A stretch of 36,294 nt of DNA from an archaeon (GTDB lineage Archaea > Thermoproteota > Nitrososphaeria > Nitrososphaerales > Gagatemarchaeaceae), in NCBI GenBank assembly GCA_902812495.1, contig CADDZR010000013.1:1-36294 (forward strand), written 5' to 3'. The number at the start of each line of letters is the position of its first letter. Position 1 is the stretch's first letter. Both the position numbers and the translations under genes were made by a program. Below, one piece after another: positions 1-6,543 of the stretch. Below the pieces are notes generated by a model. The model was not told where the DNA came from, did no database searches, and worked only from the letters and a program-made list of their open reading frames with translations.

Positions 1-53
1 GCTGCAGCTAATGTAATTCCAACCAAAAAAATAGATAGATGAGTACTTTTCAC
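1..53 (-). CDS. Possible 5' end of a membrane or secreted protein, cut by the window edge
   Basis: A GTG at 53 on the minus strand opens a frame that stays open to the window edge. It reads MKSTHLSIFLVGITLAA, a short basic start followed by a hydrophobic run like a signal peptide or first membrane helix. An AT-rich stretch about 40 bases upstream could hold a TATA box. Only 17 residues are visible, no clear Shine-Dalgarno precedes the GTG, and no family can be named. It may be chance. Confidence 0.25.
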   Translation of the reverse strand, partial: MKSTHLSIFLVGITLAA

Positions 54-116
54 GTCTCGCAGCGGTGCATGCAGCAATAATAACTTTTGGAATAATAAAT
101 TACGTCGTAAGGAAAG

Positions 117-148
117 GCTAATATAGGTTTGATAACATATGTTATAAC
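117..148 (+). promoter_or_regulatory. Leaderless promoter with palindrome before the rhodanese gene
   Basis: A TATA-like TAATATAG lies at about 119-126, 23-30 bases upstream of the ATG at 149, and there is no Shine-Dalgarno. This is the spacing expected for a leaderless archaeal mRNA. Between TATA and ATG is the perfect 14-base palindrome ATAACATATGTTAT (132-145), a plausible repressor site over the transcription start. Factor and ligand are unknown. Confidence 0.5.
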
Positions 149-1015
149 ATGAGCTCACAAGTTCAGTCTAAAGGATATGCTGTACCAGAAGTCTTGGTCA
201 GTACAGAATGGGTTCATGATCATATTAACGACCCAAACGTCAGAATTGTTGAGGTGGATTACGACCCCTCTTCCAACTACTTCCAGGGACATATACCTAA
301 CGCTGTTCTCTTTGACTGGAGGAAGGACATGAACGACCCTGTTACTAGAGATATACTTTCAAAGGAGCAGCTTGAGGAGCTTCTCTCAAAAAACGGTATA
401 TCTAACGAGACAGACATAGTTCTATATGGTGACTTTAACAACTGGTTTGCTGCCTATGCCTTCTGGACTCTGAAGTATTACGGCGTTGAGAAGGTAAGAC
501 TAATGGACGGTGGAAGGAAGAAGTGGCTGCTTGAGGATAGGCCTCTAACAAAGGATATACCAACTTTCCCAAGGGCCGTTTTCAGAGCAAAAGATCCTGA
601 CAGCACAATAAGGGTCTTCAAGGAGTATGTCAGAGAATCCCTCAGAATGCGGGATAAGGTACTTGTCGACGTAAGAAGCAGCAAGGAATACACAGGAGAA
701 ATTCTTGCTCCACCAGAGTATCCGAATGAACATGCACAGAGAGGTGGACACATACCAGGTGCAATAAATATACCTTGGGCTCTTGCAGTCAACGATGCAG
801 ACGGGACATTCAAACCAAGGGATGAGCTGGAAAAGCTTTACAAAGAAAGAGGAGTTACTCCAGACAAGGAAGTTATAACTTACTGCAGAATAGGTGAGAG
901 GTCGTCGCACACATGGTTTGTCCTGAAATATCTACTTGGATACCCAAACGTAAAGAATTACGATGGTTCTTGGACCGAGTGGGGCAACTCAGTTAGATAC
1001 CCCATCGAGAAGTGA
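149..1015 (+). CDS. Two-domain rhodanese, thiosulfate/3-mercaptopyruvate sulfurtransferase family
   Basis: A 288-residue protein of two tandem rhodanese domains (about 15-133 and 150-285), the usual SseA/TST length. The C-terminal domain has the active-site loop CRIGERS with the persulfide-forming Cys246. The N-terminal domain has Asp in the matching loop (YGDFNNW), as normal for the non-catalytic half. It moves sulfane sulfur from thiosulfate or mercaptopyruvate to a thiol acceptor in the cytoplasm; the actual donor cannot be told, and the loop is not the CG(S/T)GVT typical of mercaptopyruvate enzymes. It ends two bases from a convergent gene carrying a TusA-like domain, so the two may serve one sulfur relay (inference). 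ATG start, leaderless. Confidence 0.9.
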   Translation: MSSQVQSKGYAVPEVLVSTEWVHDHINDPNVRIVEVDYDPSSNYFQGHIPNAVLFDWRKDMNDPVTRDILSKEQLEELLSKNGISNETDIVLYGDFNNWFAAYAFWTLKYYGVEKVRLMDGGRKKWLLEDRPLTKDIPTFPRAVFRAKDPDSTIRVFKEYVRESLRMRDKVLVDVRSSKEYTGEILAPPEYPNEHAQRGGHIPGAINIPWALAVNDADGTFKPRDELEKLYKERGVTPDKEVITYCRIGERSSHTWFVLKYLLGYPNVKNYDGSWTEWGNSVRYPIEK

Positions 1016-1017
1016 GG

Positions 1018-1665
1018 CTAGACTTTTTCAACAATAAAATGCCTCAGACCTTCTTCATTTCTTTCCTCTATTATTTTATTACCTGTTGTAAGTGACCACC
1101 TCTCGAGCTCTATTCCTGAAGTAGGGTCGTCCGACACAATGTGGACAACTGTGCCAGGAGGATATGAAGACAACATTTCATTCAGCCTCGTCAGGACAGC
1201 TGAGCACTCAACCCCAATCTCATACATCTCTATATCTGGGAAGGCTGAGAAGCACCTAACTTTCAACTCTGAGATTGTTGTTCTGATTCCTTCGTGCACA
1301 TCCGTAATGTTAAACAGATGTGCAGCAGATTCCTGCCTGATGAGTGCAAACCATCCATCGCCGTAGTAAGATTTGTTGAGAAGAGAGGGTTGATCGAGAA
1401 GCCTTGTGTTTTGTTCAATAAAAGTGCAGTCAAAGTTTATTCTAACAGAGTCGAAGTGTGTTGGGCCTTCCAGCCAGCCGAGACTCATACCTGCTGAGAC
1501 TTTGCTTCCAACGGGCCTGTACCTCACTGAAGTTATTCGCCCGAAGTTCCATATGTAAAGGGATGTCAGACCGACACGTAGGTAAGTCGCTTCCTCTACG
1601 AACCAGAGTTTTCCATCCTCTGAGTATAGTAAGTTATCCGGAAAGAAGCAACCCTCAATTTTCAT
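1018..1665 (-). CDS. Degenerate H-protein-like domain fused to a TusA-like sulfur-carrier domain
   Basis: 215 residues. Residues about 8-110 follow the lipoyl H-protein fold: VGLTSLYIWNFGRI matches the conserved 'vGiT..a...LG.i' segment, then a glycine-rich turn, then LLNKSYYGDGWFALI matching 'liN..PyG.GWl..i'. The loop that should carry the lipoylated lysine reads LEGPTHFDS, so the lysine is absent and ordinary lipoyl-carrier function looks lost. Residues about 146-213 resemble TusA/SirA: Cys154 at the usual N-terminal position (VECSAVLTRL, without CPxP), PGTVVHIVSDDP, and a closing FIVEK strand. The ATG overlaps the elp3 stop as ATGA, so translation is coupled to Elp3. I read it as a sulfur-relay or scaffold protein, possibly for tRNA thiolation; the role is inferred. 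Domain assignment is by pattern only. Confidence 0.65.
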   Translation of the reverse strand: MKIEGCFFPDNLLYSEDGKLWFVEEATYLRVGLTSLYIWNFGRITSVRYRPVGSKVSAGMSLGWLEGPTHFDSVRINFDCTFIEQNTRLLDQPSLLNKSYYGDGWFALIRQESAAHLFNITDVHEGIRTTISELKVRCFSAFPDIEMYEIGVECSAVLTRLNEMLSSYPPGTVVHIVSDDPTSGIELERWSLTTGNKIIEERNEEGLRHFIVEKV

Positions 1666-3257
1666 TTTATCTTCTTACTCATGTAAGGTCCGTCTCTCTC
1701 ATAGCCCAGCTTCCTGTAATAGTTCCTAGTACCTACAGCACTTATTACAGCTACTTTTCTATACCCAAGCTCCTCACCAGCTATTCTTTCCATCTCCCTC
1801 ATTAAAGATGAACCCAGCCCCCTGTGCTGCCATGCAGCTCTGCTCCTTCTCCCAATGCTAACTACCCTTCCATAAACTCTAAGCTCCCTCACTATGCACG
1901 CATTCCTCAGTTCCTCTCTGTGTGCTTTCTCTGAAGGAACCCTAAGCCTTCCGAAGGCTGCTATCATGTCTGACTTTTTAAACTCTGCAGACACAAAGAA
2001 TTCCTTACCTCCTGAGGCATTGTAGCTGTACCTTCTGAATTCAAGTTCATCCTCTGCAAGAAGATAGGCAGGTGTATTTAGAGAGACCTCCCTACATCTT
2101 ATGCACCTACATCTAAAACCTTTTTCTGCAGCACGTCTTAATACAAGCTCTCTGAGATTGCCCTTCCTGACACCACCCTCTATCTCATGGGCTGGTATCT
2201 CCCTCTGTATTCTCATTATCCTGTGCCATCTCGGAACAAATCTCTTCATCTCGCTAAGTATCTCTATAACCGTTTCCTCTTCGTAGGGCTTGTATATTCC
2301 AGCCCTGTACATTCTTTCCAGCGCTGTGCCCTCAACAACAAGCGTTGGATAGACCTTGATCATATCTGGCATAAAACTCTCATCTACAAACAGAAGTTTG
2401 AGGTCATTCAAATCTTGATCTGGCGTTGATTTAGGCAGCCCAGGCATCATGTGCACGCAGACCTTTAAGCCTGAATCCTTCGCGACTTGCACCGCATCTA
2501 TAACATCCTGCACTGTATGGCCTCTGTTGCAGAACTTTAGGACATCATTGCTGAGGCTTTGAACACCTATCTCAACCCTTGTTACACCGTATTCAAGCAT
2601 TCTATCAACATGCTCCACCTTGCACCAGTCTGGCTTTGTTTCAACTGTAAGTCCGACACACCTACTTTGTGCCTCCTCATTCAGCACTTGCGACTCTACC
2701 AGATCCCTTGAGTATGAACCGTTAAGCCCGTCATAAACACCTTTAACGAAGAAATATTGGTACTCCTTAGGTAAGGCAAGAAAAGTGCCTCCTTCAATTA
2801 TAGTCTCAACCTTAGATATATCGTGTCCGTTTGCCCTGTATTTCTCGAGCGCACCTCTAACCTGCCTGAACGGGTCAAAGCCTGATTCGATTGCCGCCCT
2901 CATTCCTGGGCTGTCTTTCAAGTAGCTCTGCGGTGTTCCGGATTTCGGACCACCGGGGCAGTATATGCACGTTCCGTGAGGACACATAAAAGGTGCAGTA
3001 AAGGCTGTAACAACAACTATCCCTGAACTACTCCTTCTCGGATGAACTACAAATGGTTCTATAACCTCCCTTTTTTCCTCCGGTATTAGCATTATAAGTT
3101 CTGAGGTTGAAGGATACCTTGTAAGCCTGTACTTCCTTGCAATTTCCCTCTTTAGAGATTCGAGCTCCTCTTTTGTCCTTACCTGGCCTAGAATTATAGC
3201 ATCCGCTAGTGCTCTAATAGCGTTTCCGTACTGCTCTTGACTTACACTCTCATCCAA
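1662..3257 (-). CDS. elp3: Elp3-family tRNA uridine(34) carboxymethyltransferase (radical SAM + GNAT)
   Basis: 531 residues, the usual length of archaeal Elp3. An N-terminal helical tRNA-binding part is followed by a radical-SAM core with CPHGTCIYC (Cys92, 97, 100) for the 4Fe-4S cluster, then a zinc/linker region with Cys-rich CRCIRC, and a C-terminal GNAT domain with the acetyl-CoA loop QHRGLGSSL and the end NYYRKLGYERDGPYM. It makes the cm5 group on U34 of tRNA from acetyl-CoA and SAM. The start is TTG at 3257; no ATG or GTG lies near, and it overlaps the end of S30e by 16 bases, so translation is probably coupled. The downstream H/TusA fusion is coupled by ATGA. Confidence 0.93.
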   Translation of the reverse strand: MDESVSQEQYGNAIRALADAIILGQVRTKEELESLKREIARKYRLTRYPSTSELIMLIPEEKREVIEPFVVHPRRSSSGIVVVTAFTAPFMCPHGTCIYCPGGPKSGTPQSYLKDSPGMRAAIESGFDPFRQVRGALEKYRANGHDISKVETIIEGGTFLALPKEYQYFFVKGVYDGLNGSYSRDLVESQVLNEEAQSRCVGLTVETKPDWCKVEHVDRMLEYGVTRVEIGVQSLSNDVLKFCNRGHTVQDVIDAVQVAKDSGLKVCVHMMPGLPKSTPDQDLNDLKLLFVDESFMPDMIKVYPTLVVEGTALERMYRAGIYKPYEEETVIEILSEMKRFVPRWHRIMRIQREIPAHEIEGGVRKGNLRELVLRRAAEKGFRCRCIRCREVSLNTPAYLLAEDELEFRRYSYNASGGKEFFVSAEFKKSDMIAAFGRLRVPSEKAHREELRNACIVRELRVYGRVVSIGRRSRAAWQHRGLGSSLMREMERIAGEELGYRKVAVISAVGTRNYYRKLGYERDGPYMSKKIK

Positions 3258-3400
3258 TTTTGGCCGGGTCTTCTCTTTAGTGCAAACCTCTTCTCATAAG
3301 TTCTTCTATTTCTTACCTTTGGTATCTTACCAACTCTAGGTTTACCTTCTATCTTTGGTGTCTGGCCCCTTACCTTGCCGGCCTTTGTGAATGGAGGCAT
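3242..3400 (-). CDS. rps30e: Ribosomal protein S30e, body of the gene; the native N-terminal codons lie in another frame upstream
   Basis: From ATG 3400 the frame encodes 52 residues, MPPFTKAGKVRGQTPKIE through RRPGQNWMRV. This is S30e apart from its first residues: family members begin MPTHGSLTKAGKVR. Those missing residues are present upstream in a different frame: TTG 3441, CCG ACC CAC GGG AGT gives MPTHGS, and a strong Shine-Dalgarno GAGGTGAT (3451-3458) sits 9 bases before that TTG. A 32-nt hairpin-forming segment separates the two parts. ATG 3400 lies inside the segment and has its own AGGTG four bases upstream, so a truncated protein lacking HGSL could be made; otherwise the segment must be removed or bypassed. 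First gene of the elp3 operon; a small basic protein of the 30S subunit. Confidence 0.85.
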   Translation of the reverse strand: MPPFTKAGKVRGQTPKIEGKPRVGKIPKVRNRRTYEKRFALKRRPGQNWMRV

Positions 3401-3423
3401 GCAGCACCTAGGCTGCGATGCTG
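3392..3423 (-). other. 32-nt palindromic insertion within S30e (candidate mini-intron)
   Basis: On the minus strand the codons for MPTHGS (3441-3424) are followed by 32 bases and then TTC ACA AAG GCC (FTKAG). Removing 3392-3423 gives MPTHGSFTKAGKVRG; removing 3391-3422 gives MPTHGSLTKAGKVRG, the family sequence. The segment and its edge fold as GGAG-[TCA]-GCAT-[C]-GCAGC-loop-GCTGC-ATGC-CTCC. A 3-nt bulge followed by a 4-bp helix recalls half of a bulge-helix-bulge splice motif. However, I cannot draw a canonical motif whose cuts give the in-frame product. A relaxed fold with GGAG/CTCC as central helix would remove 3398-3429, also 32 nt and in frame, giving MPTHPPFTKAGK. Confidence 0.6.
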
Positions 3424-3450
3424 ACTCCCGTGGGTCGGCAAATCTAATCC

Positions 3451-3490
3451 ATCACCTCTCTTTGGGCTTGCCTCAAATCATGTTTTAACC
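3451..3490 (-). promoter_or_regulatory. Promoter and ribosome-binding site of the S30e-elp3 operon
   Basis: A TATA-like GGTTAAAACATG (3479-3490, minus strand) lies about 40 bases upstream of TTG 3441. A strong Shine-Dalgarno GAGGTGAT (3451-3458) is spaced 9 bases from that TTG. This placement is the best evidence that translation was built to begin at TTG 3441 rather than at ATG 3400. The Nop5 promoter lies in the same divergent interval. Confidence 0.5.
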
Positions 3491-3545
3491 TTTGTGAAAG
3501 GAGCAAACTTAACAAACACAAGTTTTGAAGCAGGGATGAGAGCTT

Positions 3546-4679
3546 TTGCACTCGACGATAGTCTACGAAACAGAATTTGGTTATGTTTTGCTTAGGGATA
3601 ATGAGCATCCATCCTCATACAAAACAGTTGAGGATCTACTTCTTTCTGGAAATGTTGAGGGAAAGGTTTTTGTGAACACTTTAAGTCTAAAGTCAGAGCT
3701 TGCATCCCATGGTCTTGATGTAGAGCTTGCGCCGAGGGAAATTCTTGAAGATCTTGACATGAGGAAGGTTGAGATACTAGTTAGTTCAGGCATATTCAAA
3801 AGCTACGACGAGGCGCTGAACGCTTTAAGGGAGAGGAGCATACAGAAGGCTGAAATGGAGGTAAGAGAAAGATCCTCTCAGCCAGATGTACACCTGTCCA
3901 ATGCAATACAGGCTCTTGACGAACTCGATAAGTTTCTAAATATAGTAGCAACCAGGACAAGAGAATGGTACGGTCTTCATTTTCCTGAGCTTGAAGGGCT
4001 GGTACAGGACAACGTAACTTTCTGCAGGATAGTAGAGAAATTTGGGAAGAGGGAAAACATAAACAAGGATGGGTTAAAGCAACTTGGCATTTCGGAGAAG
4101 AAGGCAGATATCATTATCCAGGCAAGGGACAGCTCTAAGGGAGGAATTATTTCTGAAGAGGATGAAGAGAGAATTAGATCTCTTGCCTCTCTTGCCATAG
4201 CTGTAAACAAAGAAAGGGAAAAGCTATCCGGATATGTTGAGGCAGCCATGGAAAGGATCGCACCAAACATAAAGAGTGTTGTTGGTTCCACGATAGGAGC
4301 AAGGCTGATAGCGAGGGCAGGTAGCCTACAAAGGCTTGCAAGCATGCCTTCAAGCACTATACAAATACTTGGTGCCGAGAAAGCTCTCTTCAGAGCTCTC
4401 AGGACAGGGAGCAGACCTCCAAAACACGGTATCCTATTCCAGCATCAAGAAGTTCACGGTGCACCAAAATGGCAGAGGGGAAAGATTGCAAGAGCCATAG
4501 CAAACAAGGTTGCTATCGCAGCCAGGATTGACCTTTATGGTTCAGGGCTGAACCAAGAGCTGGCAACTTCCTTGAAGAAGAGTATATCAAGGATAAAGGA
4601 AATATACAGTAAACCAAAGAAAAAAGAAAAGAAGGGAAATGGAAAGGATAAAAATACTGAAGCAAGAAGGAAGAGATAA
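3546..4679 (+). CDS. nop5: Nop5 (Nop56/58), C/D box snoRNP core protein
   Basis: 377 residues: N-terminal fibrillarin-binding domain, a central coiled coil (about 110-250), and a C-terminal Nop domain with GAEKALFRALRTGSRPPKHG and HGAPKWQRGKIARAIA, which binds the C/D guide RNA with L7Ae. It ends in a lysine-rich tail. It scaffolds the RNP that directs 2'-O-methylation of rRNA and tRNA. The start is TTG 3546 with GGGATGAG upstream. The 3' end overlaps fibrillarin by 41 bases, the classic archaeal nop5-fib pair, so the two partners are made together. Confidence 0.95.
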   Translation: MHSTIVYETEFGYVLLRDNEHPSSYKTVEDLLLSGNVEGKVFVNTLSLKSELASHGLDVELAPREILEDLDMRKVEILVSSGIFKSYDEALNALRERSIQKAEMEVRERSSQPDVHLSNAIQALDELDKFLNIVATRTREWYGLHFPELEGLVQDNVTFCRIVEKFGKRENINKDGLKQLGISEKKADIIIQARDSSKGGIISEEDEERIRSLASLAIAVNKEREKLSGYVEAAMERIAPNIKSVVGSTIGARLIARAGSLQRLASMPSSTIQILGAEKALFRALRTGSRPPKHGILFQHQEVHGAPKWQRGKIARAIANKVAIAARIDLYGSGLNQELATSLKKSISRIKEIYSKPKKKEKKGNGKDKNTEARRKR

Positions 4680-5319
4680 GCTCTTCACTTTAAACCTTGT
4701 TCCTGGCATTACAGTGTATAGGGAACAGCTTGTTAAAATCAACGGGGTCGAATACCGTGCATGGGATCCTTTCAGGAGCAAGCTTGCTGCAGCTATAATC
4801 AACGGACTAGAGAAAGATGTTATAAGGGAGGGAGACAAAGTTCTCTACCTTGGAACCTCTACAGGCACAACAGCATCACACATATCTGACATAATAGGAG
4901 AAAAGGGCCTTCTAATAGGTGTTGAGGTCTCCGCAAGGGTAGCAAGGGAATTTATAGAGAAGGTAGCGAAACCAAGAAAGAATGTTCTTCCTTTTCTTGC
5001 TGACGCAAGATTCCCCTCGAGATATTCTGGTTTTGGAAAGGTTGACGTTGTTTACTGCGACGTGGCACAGCATGACCAGACAGAGATAGCCATAGCAAAC
5101 TGTAAGTTGCACCTGAAGGAAGGTGGAAAGCTCTTGCTTGTAGTAAAAACAAGGAGTATAGATGTCTTGAAGGAACCGTCCGAAGTTATTAAGGATGAGG
5201 TCAGGAAGCTCTCTGAAAGCGGCTTTGCTAGAATATCTGTTATAAGGCTTGAGCCATTTGACAAGGACCACGCCCTCGTTTTTTCTACTTATTCAGGAGC
5301 ACTGGCTTCAGCTTCCTGA
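4639..5319 (+). CDS. flpA: Fibrillarin, C/D box-guided rRNA/tRNA 2'-O-methyltransferase
   Basis: 226 residues, full length. The SAM-binding motif LGTSTGTTASHISD (about 72-85) and the fibrillarin segments RAWDPFRSKLAAAI and DVVYCDVAQHDQ are clear, with the catalytic lysine in KLLLVVKTRSIDV. It is the methyltransferase subunit of the archaeal C/D sRNP and works with Nop5, L7Ae and guide RNAs. ATG start inside the end of nop5. The 3' end overlaps convergent RNase HII by 35 bases. Confidence 0.96.
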   Translation: MERIKILKQEGRDKLFTLNLVPGITVYREQLVKINGVEYRAWDPFRSKLAAAIINGLEKDVIREGDKVLYLGTSTGTTASHISDIIGEKGLLIGVEVSARVAREFIEKVAKPRKNVLPFLADARFPSRYSGFGKVDVVYCDVAQHDQTEIAIANCKLHLKEGGKLLLVVKTRSIDVLKEPSEVIKDEVRKLSESGFARISVIRLEPFDKDHALVFSTYSGALASAS

Positions 5320-5926
5320 CTGTCTTCCATGAGAGCCTTATTGAGTTTATGTACTCCTTTCCTTCTGTCTGCAGCAAGTATGCCCTTGTTCTCGGGTCTG
5401 ACGGGTATCCTGAACCAAAATCACCAAGGCTTTGCTTTAGCTTTGAAATTGCAAGGTCCCTCTCCACTTTTGCAACTATTGATGCAGCGGAAACAACGAC
5501 GTTTCTCTCATCCATGTGATGCCTAGAAATAACTCTTCCCTTGAGAGACATATTTTTCTTCACTGTTTCTCCAAACCTGCACTCGTCTGTGTCTGCTGCG
5601 TCAACAAATACGACTGATGCTTCAAGGGCATCTGCAATCCTTGCCATGCACTCTGCCTCAAGTTGGTTTAAGCTCTTTTTACCGCTTGATAGCATGCTAT
5701 CTATCTCACGCGGATGTATGAGCACAGAAAAAACCCTTTCAGAAATCTTGAGAATCTCGGGATATAGCATTTCCCTCCTCCTTGGTGTAAGGAGCTTTGA
5801 GTCCCTAACATTCAGCTCCTTCAGTATATTTATTCTTTCACGACTAACAGAAATTCCAGCTATCACAAGAGGTCCAAAAAGGGAACCCCTTCCAGCCTCG
5901 TCAATGCCCGCAACAGTGTAGCCCAA
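5285..5926 (-). CDS. rnhB: Ribonuclease HII
   Basis: 213 residues, typical of archaeal RNase HII. The N-terminal GIDEAGRGSLFGPLVIAG holds the first catalytic acids (Asp9, Glu10); VVFVDAADTDE gives Asp109, and a later HMDERNVVVSAASIVAK block completes the family pattern. It cleaves RNA in RNA-DNA hybrids and at single ribonucleotides in DNA. The start is TTG 5926 (MGYTVAGIDE) preceded by AGGT; no ATG fits the conserved N-terminus. It lies 20 bases downstream of the THEP1-like NTPase on the same strand, so probably one transcript. Confidence 0.95.
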   Translation of the reverse strand: MGYTVAGIDEAGRGSLFGPLVIAGISVSRERINILKELNVRDSKLLTPRRREMLYPEILKISERVFSVLIHPREIDSMLSSGKKSLNQLEAECMARIADALEASVVFVDAADTDECRFGETVKKNMSLKGRVISRHHMDERNVVVSAASIVAKVERDLAISKLKQSLGDFGSGYPSDPRTRAYLLQTEGKEYINSIRLSWKTVRKLKPVLLNK

Positions 5927-5946
5927 TGGATACCTGCCATCGCAGT

Positions 5947-6504
5947 CTATCCTTCCTCTTTTAAAAGTAACCCAGAAAGCAGGTTAAAGATTTTGTCTGC
6001 AACCTTGTCTCTGTTTTCTTTGTCGAGCACGAAGATATGTTCAGCCTCCTCCCTCACATCTCTTGCAATGTCATCCTTTACCCGGAGGTGGACAACAGCA
6101 AGCAAGGGTTTCATGCTGCTCAAGGCTTTTCTCACAGCCTTCTTGAATTCTGGGCTCATCAGTTCCATGGGACCTATCTCGTCAATCACTATGAAATCAG
6201 ATGTATCTGCTGCTTGTTCAACGGAACGTGCTGCTACATCCTTGAGGCTACTCAGGTTTACCCTGTACTTGCCTACCCTTGGCCCTTCCTTTATATCAAC
6301 AGATGCAAGTATTCCAGTGCTCCCATCTGTCAGGCTGAGGATCTCGAAGCCTTTTCTTTCGCCCCTTTCCCTTATTTCCCTTGTAATGCACCCCCCAGCT
6401 GAAAAACCCATTTCCATTAGCCTTCTTGTTGCACCAAGCACAGCTGTTGTCTTTCCCGAACCCGGAGTACCTGAAACTACAAGAAGGCCCTTTCTCACAT
6501 ACAA
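5947..6504 (-). CDS. THEP1-type nucleoside-triphosphatase
   Basis: 185 residues, matching the THEP1 (NTPase_1) family in length and order: P-loop SGTPGSGKTT (11-20), a GGCITREIRERGERKGFEI block, and Walker B FIVIDEIGPMEL. Family members hydrolyse ATP/GTP slowly and related human NTPCR is characterised biochemically, but the cellular role is unsettled. TTG 6504 gives MYVRKG; GTG 6498 (MRKG) is seven bases after AAAGGA and may be the true start. It is divergent from trm1 across 39 bases. Confidence 0.88.
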   Translation of the reverse strand: MYVRKGLLVVSGTPGSGKTTAVLGATRRLMEMGFSAGGCITREIRERGERKGFEILSLTDGSTGILASVDIKEGPRVGKYRVNLSSLKDVAARSVEQAADTSDFIVIDEIGPMELMSPEFKKAVRKALSSMKPLLAVVHLRVKDDIARDVREEAEHIFVLDKENRDKVADKIFNLLSGLLLKEEG

Positions 6505-6511
6505 TCCTTTA

Positions 6512-6523
6512 TTGGCATGCCAA
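6512..6523. promoter_or_regulatory. 12-base palindrome in the THEP1/trm1 divergent promoter
   Basis: TTGGCATGCCAA is a perfect palindrome centred between the two divergent genes, 8 bases from the upstream THEP1 start and 20 bases before the trm1 ATG. It could be a site for a dimeric regulator acting on both genes, or chance. The trm1 Shine-Dalgarno (AAAGGAA) follows it. Confidence 0.3.
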
Positions 6524-6543
6524 ATAACCTTTAGGCAAAGGAA

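Noticed and set aside
3397-3422. Canonical bulge-helix-bulge cut of an 18-nt intron in S30e (TC|A and TG|C)
   Set aside because: The joined product runs out of frame and stops early, so this particular cut cannot make S30e.
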